A stretch of 64,000 nt of DNA. Source: Lewinellaceae bacterium (lineage in GTDB: Bacteria > Bacteroidota > Bacteroidia > Chitinophagales > Saprospiraceae). The stretch covers positions 62,001-126,000 of the forward strand of contig JACJYB010000013.1 of NCBI GenBank assembly GCA_020636355.1, written 5' to 3'. A program made the position numbers and the translations under genes. The notes beneath the pieces are model-generated. The model did no database searches, was not told the DNA's origin, and saw only the letters and a program-made list of their open reading frames with translations. Below, piece after piece: positions 51,251 through 61,157 of the stretch (its first letter is position 1; each line of letters opens with the position of its first letter).

Positions 51251-52554
51251 TCTAATTCAAGTTTTCCTTTTAATTGGACGGCAATTACCGTCATATCCGG
51301 GTCCAGAACATAATCTGGAACATCGATGTAAATTAATCCAGCGTGGGTGCTCCAATAAGGCTTCATCATCACCTGATGATCCAATTTAGTACCGTCACCA
51401 ACCACCCGGATCCGGTTGATCTGGTTTTTAACGCCACGCAACTCAATTTGTCCCTGCGGATGGTAAGGCAGGAATAAGTACAAGGTCTGACCATCGGCTG
51501 ACAAGGTCGAGGGACCATAAAAATAACCGGGAGGCAATCCAGCTTGTGATCCGTAAATGGCTTCCTGGTGTTTTTGCGTCCATCGTCCCATATCCAGAAG
51601 CACCTGGGATTGTTCGGCCGGGATGGTGCCATCGGCTTTTGGACCAATATCCAATAATAAATTCCCGCCATGGCCGATGACGTTTGCAAAGATCTGAATG
51701 ATTTGCCGGGAGGTCTTGTAATTCGTATCGTTTGGCTGATATCCCCAGGAGTCATTCATCGTCATGCATAATTCCCAATAGGGGTCTACCGGCTTATTAA
51801 CTGGCAACCCTTGTTCCGGGGTAGCATAATCACCGTGACCGGCTAATCGTGAATTGATGATCACATCCTTATTGGCGGATAACAGGCGCTTTCTGACTTT
51901 TGCTGCTTCCCATTTTTCGGCAGAAAATTCCCAATCACCGTCAAACCACCACAAGTCGGGATGGTAGGCTGATTCCAGCTCATCCAGCTGTCCCTGATAA
52001 TACGAAAGAAAACGCTGCCACCGCTGGGTGTCAGCGTTGGCGTCATATCGCTTGATATTCTTCGTTTCATTCGGGTAATCCGTGAAGGACCAGTCCGGCA
52101 AAGAATAATACAACCCTATGCGTAATCCCTGCTGCTTCGCCGCTTGGATATAGGGCGTTAACACATCTCTTCTTGCGGCGCTGTTTACCGCATTAAGTTC
52201 ACTGCCTCTGGAATTCCAGAGGGAAAACCCGTCGTGGTGACGCGTAGTAATTACGGTATATTTGGCGCCACTGGTTTTGATTAGATGCGCCCATTCGGCA
52301 GGATCGTATTTCGATGCAGTAAATCCCTCGGTCTGCTTAAGGTAATCCTCATGACTTAGGTATTCATTAAAAAATGACCACGATTCATCGATGCCTTTAA
52401 CGGCGTAAATGCCCCAGTGGATAAAGATGCCCAACTTGGCATCATGAAACCACTGCATCCGTTTTGCTTCATTAAGGGAATCCGGCTGACCTAATCCGGT
52501 CCTAACCAGCGACAATAGCAGCAACCCGGTCCAATACCATTTATTCAAACTCAT
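51247..52554 (-). CDS. alpha-L-fucosidase, GH29
   Basis: 435 residues. Signal peptide about 1-22 (ends GLGQ). GH29 features: AKLGIFIHWGIYAVKG, TTRHHDGFSLWNS, IGLYYSLPDWSF, and LWWFDGDWEFS with the nucleophile Asp. The domain set is the shorter GH29 type; a beta-sandwich follows from about 330. It differs clearly from the first GH29 gene (6460-7863) which has a lipobox; this one appears soluble and periplasmic. It acts on fucosylated glycans. Confidence 0.9.
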   Translation of the reverse strand: MSLNKWYWTGLLLLSLVRTGLGQPDSLNEAKRMQWFHDAKLGIFIHWGIYAVKGIDESWSFFNEYLSHEDYLKQTEGFTASKYDPAEWAHLIKTSGAKYTVITTRHHDGFSLWNSRGSELNAVNSAARRDVLTPYIQAAKQQGLRIGLYYSLPDWSFTDYPNETKNIKRYDANADTQRWQRFLSYYQGQLDELESAYHPDLWWFDGDWEFSAEKWEAAKVRKRLLSANKDVIINSRLAGHGDYATPEQGLPVNKPVDPYWELCMTMNDSWGYQPNDTNYKTSRQIIQIFANVIGHGGNLLLDIGPKADGTIPAEQSQVLLDMGRWTQKHQEAIYGSQAGLPPGYFYGPSTLSADGQTLYLFLPYHPQGQIELRGVKNQINRIRVVGDGTKLDHQVMMKPYWSTHAGLIYIDVPDYVLDPDMTVIAVQLKGKLELE

Positions 52555-52642
52555 TGCGATCCTTTACGGGGAACAAGATACTAAGATTTGAATTTCGGTT
52601 TTGTGATGCAAATCCCACCTTTCGCTTTGCTGATTAATTCTC

Positions 52643-52650
52643 TACATTTG
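52643..52650 (+). promoter_or_regulatory. -7 element of the DUF2905 gene promoter
   Basis: TACATTTG fits TAnnTTTG; the start codon is 4 bp downstream, so transcription would begin at or near the AUG (leaderless). A usable -33 is not clear. Confidence 0.35.
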
Positions 52651-52654
52651 GCTG

Positions 52655-52885
52655 ATGGATCACACCAATGTAGCTAAAGGGTTAGTTGTTGTAGGGGGCG
52701 TTATCCTGGCAATCGGTCTTGTTTGGTATTTTTGGGGCGATAAATTATCCTGGATCGGTCATTTACCCGGAGACATCCGGATTGAAAAAGAGAACGTACG
52801 CATCTACATCCCGATCACAACCATGATCCTGGCCAGCCTCCTGATTTCGATCCTACTACGTGTGTTCAGACACTTGATGCATTGA
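52655..52885 (+). CDS. DUF2905 membrane protein
   Basis: 76 residues. Two membrane helices around the family core WIGHLPGDIRIEKENVRIYIPITTMILASLLIS. DUF2905 proteins are small integral membrane proteins widespread in bacteria; function unknown. It is 43 bp upstream of pxpA on the same strand. Confidence 0.88.
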   Translation: MDHTNVAKGLVVVGGVILAIGLVWYFWGDKLSWIGHLPGDIRIEKENVRIYIPITTMILASLLISILLRVFRHLMH

Positions 52886-52928
52886 TTTAAAGTGAAGAAA
52901 TCTATTTAAAAAGTTAATTAACCGATTT

Positions 52929-53702
52929 ATGGGTAGCCGGCACAGCATAGATATTAACTGCGATATGGGAGAAAGCTTCGGCATTTATACCATTGGTCAG
53001 GATGAAAAGATTTTCCCTTACATCACCTCCTGCAGCATAGCCTGTGGCTTTCATGGGGGAGATCCGTTAAATATAGAGAAAACGATTATCCATGCGCTGC
53101 ATGAACAAGTCAGCATCGGAGCGCACCCTTCCTACCCGGACCTTGCCGGATTTGGACGTCGTAAAATGTCAATTGCTCCGGCAGAACTCAAAGCCATAGT
53201 CAAATACCAGATCGCGGCGATCAAAGGCATGACCGAGGCGGAAGGTGGCCGGTTGGCATATGTTAAGCCCCACGGGGCATTATACAATACTGCATCTGAC
53301 CAGGAGCCTGAATGTTTGGCCATTATTCAGGCCATCCTTGAAATTGACGACCGGCTTCCACTGATGGGATTGGCAGGCAGCAGGATGGAGGAACTAGCCC
53401 AGCAATATCAACACCCATTCATCGCAGAGGCTTTTGCCGACCGCCATTATGAACCGGATGGACAATTGCGATCCCGGGCGAAAGAGGATGCCGTGATCTC
53501 TGATCCCAACACGGCTGCCAGTCAAGTTATTTCCATTATCCTGAATCAGGAAGTTCAAGCCATTGACGGGTCGATGATCCCCATTAAGGCGCATAGCATT
53601 TGCATCCATGGAGATAATCCTATGGCGGTAGATATACTCCAGGCTATCGATAAGAAACTGGAAGTACATGGAATCCAAAAACAAAGCATTGCTGCCTTAT
53701 GA
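52929..53702 (+). CDS. pxpA: 5-oxoprolinase subunit PxpA
   Basis: 257 residues, LamB/YcsF family. Conserved start IDINCDMGESFGIYTIG; ITSCSIACGFHGGDP; IGAHPSYPDLAGFGRRKM; KPHGALYN; EAFADRHYEPDG. With PxpB and PxpC it hydrolyses 5-oxoproline (pyroglutamate) to glutamate using ATP, removing a damage product of glutamine and glutathione. The stop overlaps the pxpB start by ATGA. Confidence 0.95.
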   Translation: MGSRHSIDINCDMGESFGIYTIGQDEKIFPYITSCSIACGFHGGDPLNIEKTIIHALHEQVSIGAHPSYPDLAGFGRRKMSIAPAELKAIVKYQIAAIKGMTEAEGGRLAYVKPHGALYNTASDQEPECLAIIQAILEIDDRLPLMGLAGSRMEELAQQYQHPFIAEAFADRHYEPDGQLRSRAKEDAVISDPNTAASQVISIILNQEVQAIDGSMIPIKAHSICIHGDNPMAVDILQAIDKKLEVHGIQKQSIAAL

Positions 53703-54412
53703 CCATCCAGACATTTGGTGATCAGGCTATCATCCTGCAGTTTTCTTCCGAGATTGATCCGGAGGCACATCATCAGGTCATTGCACATCTGAAACATCTG
53801 CAGCAAAAAAGCCTCCCGGGAATTAAATTCCTGATCCCGGCGTATGGATCGCTTACCATTGGTTATAATCCTGAGAAAATCAGTTTTGAGGCATTGAGTA
53901 CCCTGGTGGAAAATTATCATCGGAAGGCAGAGAAGACCGAGTCATTTCCAGGAACCAGACGATGGAAAATTCCGGTGTGCTATGATGGATCCTTTGCACA
54001 AGACCTGGAATTGGTCGGTGAGTACACAGGACTTGGATCAGATGAGATCGTTAGACAACATAGCAGTCAGACATACAGGGTTTATATGATCGGATTCCTG
54101 CCTGGGTTTCCTTATTTAGGAATACTGCCTGACGCTCTGATAACGCCACGGCGAAAGTCCCCACGACTCCGCGTCCCGGCGGGATCGGTAGGGATTGCAC
54201 AGCGACAAACCGGCATATACCCCAGTGAAGCGCCGGGGGGCTGGCAAATCATTGGTCGTACCCCGATCCCAATGTTTAACCGAGACGATCAAACCTTCCT
54301 CCTCCAAGCAGGAGATGAAGTCTGTTTTGATCCAATAACCACCGAGGCATATGCTGAATGGACCGATCGTCTAGCCCATTCAGCATGGAATACAACCGAA
54401 TTATATGCATAA
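53699..54412 (+). CDS. pxpB: 5-oxoprolinase subunit PxpB
   Basis: 237 residues, KipI family. Typical YRVYMIGFLPGFPYLGIL, RLRVPAGSVGIAQRQTGIYPSEAPGGWQIIGRTP motif region, and the start FGDQAIILQF. It forms the catalytic PxpBC unit with the following gene. Overlaps pxpA by 4 bp and pxpC by 8 bp, so translation of all three is coupled. Confidence 0.94.
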   Translation: MTIQTFGDQAIILQFSSEIDPEAHHQVIAHLKHLQQKSLPGIKFLIPAYGSLTIGYNPEKISFEALSTLVENYHRKAEKTESFPGTRRWKIPVCYDGSFAQDLELVGEYTGLGSDEIVRQHSSQTYRVYMIGFLPGFPYLGILPDALITPRRKSPRLRVPAGSVGIAQRQTGIYPSEAPGGWQIIGRTPIPMFNRDDQTFLLQAGDEVCFDPITTEAYAEWTDRLAHSAWNTTELYA

Positions 54413-55361
54413 CCTGTTACGGATCGAATGCATCCACCCTGGTTTGATGACCACCATTCAGGATCAGGGCAGATCGGGCCAACAACATGTGGGTATACCG
54501 CCCGGTGGTGCGCTCGATGGTCTATCGGCCCGGATAGCCAATACGCTGGTCGGTAATCCAACAAGCCATCCTGTTCTCGAAATAACCGTAATAGGTCCTC
54601 AGTTAAAATTTCACAACGACTGCCAAATAGCTTTGACGGGAGCCCGTATCCCCGTTCTCGCGGACGGTCACAGTGTTCCTTTTTATCAAACCATCAATCT
54701 ACCGGCAGGAACAATCTTACGACTGGGCCAGGTGATCAATGGCTGTCGGACCTATTTGGCAGTAGGTGGCGCTTGGAAGGTGGATCAGTGGCTTGGTAGC
54801 TCAAGCGCGTTAACTTCAACCCGACAGGAACACACACCTTTCGCTTATCTAAAATCGAAGTCCATACTGAATATTGAATTGCGTGAAAGCATTCAACCAG
54901 TGTCCATTCCTTCATTCTGGTGGCCGGATTATACGCACTTTCCTCCGATCCGGCTGATGCCCGGACCAGAGTTCTTCTCCGTAGACCACCGTTCTCTGGA
55001 TCTTCTGCTCAGTCAGTCACATATTGTATCACGGGATTCCAATCGTATGGGCTACCGTTTGAAAAGCCGGATACAGTTTTCGGAGACCAGCCGTGAGATC
55101 CTGTCATCCGCGATCCTTCCTGGCACCATCCAAATCACCTCCTCAGGTCAACCTATTTTATTACTTGCCGATGCACAAACTACCGGAGGATATTTTCGTG
55201 TGGGTCAGGTGATCGGTGCAGATATTGATCTTCTCGGGCAATTAAAGCCTGGTGATGAAATCGGCTTCGTGATGGTTACCAGCCATGCCGCATTAAAAGC
55301 TGGCGATGAATACCTGAATCGCGAAGCACTGATCATGGCTTCCATCCGTAAAGCCCGATGA
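54405..55361 (+). CDS. pxpC: 5-oxoprolinase subunit PxpC
   Basis: 318 residues, KipA/biotin-dependent-carboxylase-like family. Typical CIHPGLMTTIQDQGRSGQQHVGIPPGGALDG, the GGGxLx-like VGGAWKVDQWLG, MPGPEFFS, and the end QTTGGYFRVGQVIGADIDLLGQLKPGDEIGF. Forms the PxpBC complex that hydrolyses oxoproline with ATP; PxpA is the third part. The operon ends here; the arylamine N-acetyltransferase gene follows 32 bp later and may be in the same transcript. Confidence 0.94.
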   Translation: MHNLLRIECIHPGLMTTIQDQGRSGQQHVGIPPGGALDGLSARIANTLVGNPTSHPVLEITVIGPQLKFHNDCQIALTGARIPVLADGHSVPFYQTINLPAGTILRLGQVINGCRTYLAVGGAWKVDQWLGSSSALTSTRQEHTPFAYLKSKSILNIELRESIQPVSIPSFWWPDYTHFPPIRLMPGPEFFSVDHRSLDLLLSQSHIVSRDSNRMGYRLKSRIQFSETSREILSSAILPGTIQITSSGQPILLLADAQTTGGYFRVGQVIGADIDLLGQLKPGDEIGFVMVTSHAALKAGDEYLNREALIMASIRKAR

Positions 55362-55393
55362 AAGAAGCCCCGTAGCAATTAGCAGCACCATTG

Positions 55394-56194
55394 ATGATGA
55401 ATAAACGTACGCTGGAATATCTGAACCGATTAGGGTATTATGAACCGGTCACTCCAACTGTGCAGCATTTAAATGCCTTACAGAACCGGCACCTACATCG
55501 TATTCCTTTTGAGAATCTGGATATCCATCTTGGACGAGAGATCATTCTGGACCGGGACAGGATTTACAATAAGATTGTATTGGGAAACCGGGGAGGTTTT
55601 TGCTTTGAAGTCAATTCTTTATTTCAGGAATTACTTGAGGCTCTGGGATACACCTGTTATCTAATCTCGTGTGCAGTTTTTTCAGAAGTTGAACAGGCAT
55701 TCACCATCGAAGGAGGCCATGCCGCTATCGTAGTACTTTTGAATGGTAAAAGATGGTTGGTCGATGTTGGTTTTGGTGATGGGATCCAATTCCCGGTAAC
55801 CATTCCCGGCAATCAGTCCGAACGGCATAATCACCGCTACTTCCAGGTCTTCGAAATGGATCAACAAACCTTCCAGCTAATGAAATCGGACGATTGCGTG
55901 AAATGGATACCTATGTATCGATTTCAGGACCTTCCGGTGGAACTGAATTATTTCAAACCGATGTGTTATTTCCATCAGACCTCTCTGACATCGCCATTTA
56001 CGCAGCGACGCATATGTACAAAACTGGTACCGAATGGGCGTATTACACTAACCGGAGACCGCATCATCCGAACATTTAGGGATGATCGTCAAGAAACCAG
56101 TATTGACATACAATCTTTTGATAACTATTTGAACGATCTTTTTGACATGCGGGTCAATGGTGACTGGATAACCCCCAGCAAAGAACCGACCTAG
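55394..56194 (+). CDS. nat: arylamine N-acetyltransferase
   Basis: 266 residues from ATG 55394. The catalytic triad is visible: Cys70 in NRGGFCFEVNSLF, His in GGHAAIVV, Asp in VDVGFGDG. The start HRIPFENLDIHLG is also typical. It acetylates arylamines or hydrazines with acetyl-CoA; in some bacteria homologues modify other amines. No signal peptide. It is 32 bp after pxpC. Confidence 0.93.
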   Translation: MMNKRTLEYLNRLGYYEPVTPTVQHLNALQNRHLHRIPFENLDIHLGREIILDRDRIYNKIVLGNRGGFCFEVNSLFQELLEALGYTCYLISCAVFSEVEQAFTIEGGHAAIVVLLNGKRWLVDVGFGDGIQFPVTIPGNQSERHNHRYFQVFEMDQQTFQLMKSDDCVKWIPMYRFQDLPVELNYFKPMCYFHQTSLTSPFTQRRICTKLVPNGRITLTGDRIIRTFRDDRQETSIDIQSFDNYLNDLFDMRVNGDWITPSKEPT

Positions 56195-56248
56195 GAAGTA
56201 GCGGTGCAGGCCGGCATCTGGACAACAAGTTTTTCCCCGGATAACCTA

Positions 56249-56884
56249 TTATTTACCAGCTTTTTTAGGTGGCATGGTTCCAAATACCCGGTCCCAGAAC
56301 ATGGAAGACACCCCAAACGCTTTCTCCGGATACTTATAATGGTGTAAGGCATGATGGCGGTACTGGGCTTTTAAATAGCCAGGAACCGGCGTAGTATGCG
56401 TCTTATAATGGATGTAGGTATAAAATAAATACCCGGTAAGAAATCCAGCCAGGAACAGGTAAACATTCGCCCCCAGGATAAGTAGGCCGATCAGGTAAAG
56501 TGTTGCAATAATTAGTAACCCTGGAGCTGGCGGCATGATGATACGGCTAACATCGCGGGGATAGTCATGATGAATACCGTGAAAGATATAACTAATCCGG
56601 GCAGCCAATTTTGACTTGGGAAAATAATGGTCCAAATGGAAAAAGTAACGATGGGCAAAATATTCAAAGAAGGTCCAGAAAACGAATGCACCCAAATACC
56701 ACAATGCTGCAATACCTGGCTGCACCATCTTTCCCAATTTCCAGGATAGAGCTAAGAAGCCCAGGATGATCAATGCATAGATAGCTGCCGATACCCGCGG
56801 TGGCGATTTGGAAAAAAACTCAAGCGCGGGATTCTGAAATATCTGGCCTTGAGCACCGGCCGTGTCATTTGGAGTTTGGTTCAT
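56249..56884 (-). CDS. fatty acid hydroxylase / sterol desaturase family membrane protein
   Basis: 211 residues. Four membrane helices and the histidine clusters of the family: FEYFAHRYFFHLDH, FHGIHHDYPRD, YTYIHYKTH, YRHHALHHYKYP. The eight or more His ligate a di-iron centre. Members hydroxylate or desaturate lipid acyl chains; the short length and His spacing match FA2H-like proteins that make 2-hydroxy fatty acids of sphingolipids, common in Bacteroidota. Substrate not proven. Confidence 0.88.
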   Translation of the reverse strand: MNQTPNDTAGAQGQIFQNPALEFFSKSPPRVSAAIYALIILGFLALSWKLGKMVQPGIAALWYLGAFVFWTFFEYFAHRYFFHLDHYFPKSKLAARISYIFHGIHHDYPRDVSRIIMPPAPGLLIIATLYLIGLLILGANVYLFLAGFLTGYLFYTYIHYKTHTTPVPGYLKAQYRHHALHHYKYPEKAFGVSSMFWDRVFGTMPPKKAGK

Positions 56885-57320
56885 GTCTCAATCTTTCTTA
56901 TGCAACAATGCAAAAATAGAGTATAGCAGTCTTCAGGGGAATATTTTATAGCTATAAAATTACAAACACTTCAAGGAATTCGTGACAAACTGACAACATA
57001 TCAAAGAAAATTATAGTATGATCTATTGAAATTAATCGTTACAAATACTTAAAACCCAGTGATTAAAGCATACCTGCTTCTACTTATGTTACTTTGCCTT
57101 TCATTATAAGCAACGGAAATCAATACGATAAGCGGCTCGGTCGTCACTATAGACAAACACCTTTCTGTATACCTTCTAAACTTAATGCGTAATCTCCAAA
57201 TCCGGAAATGATATTAGTCATGTGCATGGTTGGGTTCATCCGTTTTCGTGCTGATGCCATACTATTTGCTGCATTGCTGCGTATCTTACACAACCCCTTG
57301 CTCTTAAACTCCGTTCAACG
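56885..57320. other. intergenic stretch of 436 bp without a gene
   Basis: Between the divergent fatty-acid-hydroxylase and beta-helix genes. No open frame with a coding look, no RNA fold and no repeat seen; several stops in all frames. It must hold the promoters of both genes. Confidence 0.5.
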
Positions 57321-58952
57321 ATGAAGTACCCCCTTCCTTTCACCCTAGTCACGATTTTGTTGTCAGTCTCCAGTCTGCTGGCCACCTCTTTTTATGTTGA
57401 TCCGGTGGAAGGCGCCCAGTCTAATTATGGCAGTATCTCCTCACCCTGGCATACCCTGGAAGAAGTGGTTGCAAATGGCTTCATCCGATCATCTGCTTAT
57501 CAACCACTGCCATACGATGCGCAATCCAGTAAATTGACAGCTTTTCATGTAAATGCACCAATCCAGCCAGGAGATACGCTGATCCTTCTTTCCGGGTTAC
57601 ACGGAAGTCTTTTCCTGAAGAATTACAATAACGCACTCCCCATAACCTTGATGGCAGCTCCCGGTGAATCACCGGTCCTGGAACAAGTACACTTGCAAGC
57701 CTGCAGTAATTGGATTTTGGATGGTCTGATTGTCAGTTCGGAGCCTTATGGGCATTACCTGTCCGATAAGTTGATCTATCTTGAATCTCATGGATGGCAG
57801 GGGCCGACAAAAAACATCACCATCCGGAACTGCCATATATACAGTACGAAAAGTCCCTGGACCAATGCTGCTGACTGGGTGAATAAGGCAAGTGATGGTT
57901 TGTTTATCAAAGCTGATTCTGTATTGGCCCAGGGAAATATACTGGAAAACGTTCATTTTGGATTAACAGCCTCCGGGGATTACATTCAGGCCATTGGCAA
58001 CCAGATTATCAATTTCTCGGGCGATGGGATGCGGATTCTCGGCTCGTACATCCTGTTTGACGGCAACACAATAAAAAATTGCTACGATGTGGACGAGAAC
58101 CATGATGATGGCATCCAGTCATTCACCACGAACGGCCACATCGTTGATCATAATATCATCCGCAACAATGTCATCCTGAACTACGAAGATCCGGATCAAC
58201 CCCTCCTGGGACCGTTACAGGGGATAGGTTGCTTTGACGGCTTTTACAACGACTGGCTCATCGAGAACAATCTCATCTGTGTCAATCACTGGCACGGCAT
58301 TACCTTGCTTGGGGCCAATAACTGCCGTATCATCCACAATACAGTCATTGATCCGACACCGGATGAGGAACCTGGTCCCAGTTGGATCCGGATCGATGAC
58401 CACAAGGACGGACGCAAGAGCAGCAATTGTGTCGTTGCCAATAACATCGCTAACTGGATCATCGCCGACGCCGACACCTCCGGAAACTTTGAACTAAGAA
58501 CATACCAGCAATACCGGGAGCAATTTGTTGATTATACAAATTATGATTTCCACCTGCTTGCCCACAGTACCCTGATTGACCGGGGTACAGCTAATTACGG
58601 CAATGGTCTTGATGCAGAAGGCACGATCCGGCCACAAGGAGCTCAGGTAGATCCGGGTTGTTATGAGTTTTCTGCTTTAACAAGTCTTCACTCCTCTATC
58701 ATTGCAAGTGAATCACAGCTCAAGCTCTACCCTAACCTGGTAGCCAACCAACTACTCCTGACGACTAAATTGGAATGGCATCACCTCGTAGTATGCGATG
58801 TACAGGGGAAGCCATTGATTTATTTATCGCAAACCAATGATCCAAAGACAGCCACCATAGACCTAACACAATTGTCTTCCGGAGTATATTGGATTAAAGT
58901 CATATCCCGGAATGGAGAAACAACGGGCTTTGGCAAATTCATGAAGTTATAG
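57321..58952 (+). CDS. T9SS-exported right-handed beta-helix protein
   Basis: 543 residues. Signal peptide about 1-22 (ends LLATS). The region about 110-430 has parallel beta-helix rungs with repeated Asn/Gly/Ile patterns (ITIRNCHIYSTKS; NLICVNHWHGITLLGANNCRIIHNTVIDP), as in polysaccharide lyases and pectate-lyase-like proteins; no lyase motif is clear. A T9SS type A sorting domain closes the protein: LYPNLVANQLLLTTKLEW, VVCDVQGKPLIYLS, LSSGVYWIKVISRNG and a short basic end. Polysaccharide binding or cleavage outside the cell is likely. The surface genes behind it are convergent. Confidence 0.87.
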   Translation: MKYPLPFTLVTILLSVSSLLATSFYVDPVEGAQSNYGSISSPWHTLEEVVANGFIRSSAYQPLPYDAQSSKLTAFHVNAPIQPGDTLILLSGLHGSLFLKNYNNALPITLMAAPGESPVLEQVHLQACSNWILDGLIVSSEPYGHYLSDKLIYLESHGWQGPTKNITIRNCHIYSTKSPWTNAADWVNKASDGLFIKADSVLAQGNILENVHFGLTASGDYIQAIGNQIINFSGDGMRILGSYILFDGNTIKNCYDVDENHDDGIQSFTTNGHIVDHNIIRNNVILNYEDPDQPLLGPLQGIGCFDGFYNDWLIENNLICVNHWHGITLLGANNCRIIHNTVIDPTPDEEPGPSWIRIDDHKDGRKSSNCVVANNIANWIIADADTSGNFELRTYQQYREQFVDYTNYDFHLLAHSTLIDRGTANYGNGLDAEGTIRPQGAQVDPGCYEFSALTSLHSSIIASESQLKLYPNLVANQLLLTTKLEWHHLVVCDVQGKPLIYLSQTNDPKTATIDLTQLSSGVYWIKVISRNGETTGFGKFMKL

Positions 58953-59001
58953 TTGAATGGCTATGACATTATTATTTGTATTACATGTAATTATGAATCA
59001 T

Positions 59002-61146
59002 TTATTCCGTAAATATCTCCGTTATCCGTGACTCTCTTCCATCTTTTCCTTTTACCTTGATCCCATAATGATAGGTTGTCCGTCGTTTGATATCTGTGTC
59101 CTGCCAGGACGTAACACCGGATAGATGCTTGTAGGTTTGTAAAGGCTGAGTATCTATACTCCGATACAGAATAAAAGAATATTCATCTGCCTGCGAATAA
59201 GACCACTGCAATGTTGCCGATACTTTATCCAATTCAACCTTAAAGCTTTCAACATCCGGCAGATAAAAAGGACGCAACGGAGAGAGCAATAAAGTTTTTG
59301 AGTGACAACCTGATTGCCATCATCATCCTTCGTTACAAGCCGGTATTCGTATAGCCCCCTTCAACCAGGTCGGTATCCATATATACGGTTGATGTATCTG
59401 AAAAATCGGTAACCTGGCTCCATGGGCCCTCATCTGCACGACGTTCCAGATGTACGGATTCAACATCCGCACTGACACTCCTGAGCCAATAAAGTCTGAT
59501 GGTATCTTCGCTGACCCTGTAATCGGAAAAAATGGATGGCGATGGAGGTATTACATCCGGCTTTTTAACTTCAGAAGTTCTGAGGCTTCGGAGGCATTGT
59601 AACTCCAATCAACGGCAATCACATAAAAGTACATGCGTTCCGTGAGGAATGCAGATTAAGCGAATCGACAAAATAAGTATGCGTCAGGTAGGATCCGGGT
59701 ACCACGGCAAATTCTCCATTTGCATCATTCGCATAATGGATCAGATAACCCGGATATCTTTGTCTGCCGGAGCATCCCATTCTACCAGAAGCCTACCCGA
59801 AGAATCGATCTGATACTGTAAGTTTTGCGGTGGTTGGGGAGCCAGTTCATCGGTCGTGATGGCAAAACGAACCGGAGACAAGGCTTCATTGCCACTGTGG
59901 TCTACTAGAGGCTACGTAATAATAGTTGGTCTTTGCTGATCCGGATCGACATCGACGAATTCTCGTACGTCGACAGGTAGGAGGGTTTCGTTCTGTCTGA
60001 TAAAATTCCGTCAGCGTCAGTAGCAGCATAAACATTGAACCCGGCCAGATCCGGCGTTTGATCCTCAATCTGCCAGTCAAGTACGAGCGCATGGTCCTGC
60101 ATCTCACGGATCTCCAGTTCGGCAGGAGCTGAGGGAGGCGTTCTATCTACTCCGGCAGCCCTCACGAACCGGGATGGGTTCGATTCTTCGGCAAAAGCGT
60201 CGATTCCGATCACCCGGTAATAATAAGAGATTCCATTTTCTGCAACAGTATCCGTATAGATGATTAGATCATTATCCGGACGTAAGTTGGTCACGGCATT
60301 AATGAAAGGCTGATCGTTCAGTCGTTCAAAATGAATGCTGTCCCTACCCTGCCTGATCCAATACCCTGAAAATCCGGGACGGCTACCATACCACCGTACC
60401 TGAATAGTGTATTCTTCTTCCACCGGATCCAGCAAGACAGGTCCCGGTGAAGTGGAAGGTTTTTCAAAACCCAGCACCTGATAAGTTGTGTCTGAAGCGT
60501 ACCCGGATGACGCATCGTAAATGAAGATCCGGTACAGTCCATACGTATTGGCAGAGGTATCTTTTTCCAGAAATAATAGTCCGGACGCTTCGGCTGCCTT
60601 CCTGTCAAAGTCCGCTGCCAGCAGATTGTAGCCCAGGCGATTCTCTTCATCACGTGCTATATCAACAAATCCGCCACCGGCATTGCGTTCCCCGTAGATG
60701 GCCATAGCCGCAGCTGCTGTGTACGGCGTTTGATCATTGACAATGGATTGCCACTCATCCAGCGGCCATGGCTTGATGGGCGACTCGGTTACCGGAACAA
60801 AAGGGTTTTCCCGGAAGGTACCCTTGCTTCAATACTTGTCTTTCCAGCCGATAACCATATCGCATGCCCATCTGCCAGGTCACCGGATTGGTAGGAGCCC
60901 ACCGGATAAGCAAACCCTGCTGGGTTGATTTTTCAATGAGTTGGATGTCCGGTAAAGCTGGTGCTGCCTGATCGGCAACGGCGTCTGAAAAGGCACCTCT
61001 CTGACCTGAATTAAACTGTCCTGTGCATGCACTAAAGGAGTCATTATTATTCCAAAGCAAAGGACAAACCATGCTTTGTGTAATCCTGGAATGTCAGAGA
61101 GCCAATGACAATCTTTCAGCTTAGCAACTATGTTCGGACGGGTCAT
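59002..61146 (-). pseudogene. secreted fibronectin type III protein, broken by about ten frameshifts
   Basis: Start ATG 61146-61144, signal peptide (AWFVLCFGIIMTPLVHAQ), then several FN3 domains spread over all three frames, end TAA 59004-59002. In-frame pieces include ALPDIQLIEKSTQQGLLIRW, TFRENPFVPVTESPIKPW, PSAPAELEIREMQDHALVL, VDHSGNEALSPVRFAITT, and LPDVESFKVELDKVSATLQW. Each break is mended by adding or removing one base, mostly in a run of the same base: A-run 60988-60991, C-run 60821-60823, and others near 59960, 59932, 59910, 59752, 59640, 59590, 59350 and 59300. Amino-acid quality is high in every piece, which suggests recent change or sequencing error, not old decay. It starts 11 bp after the large upstream gene. 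Confidence 0.75.
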
Positions 61147-61157
61147 TTCTTTCGGTT

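Noticed and set aside
59002..61146. Programmed ribosomal frameshifting as an explanation of the broken FN3 gene
   Set aside because: Too many shifts (about ten) in both directions and no slippery heptamer with a downstream structure at most of them.
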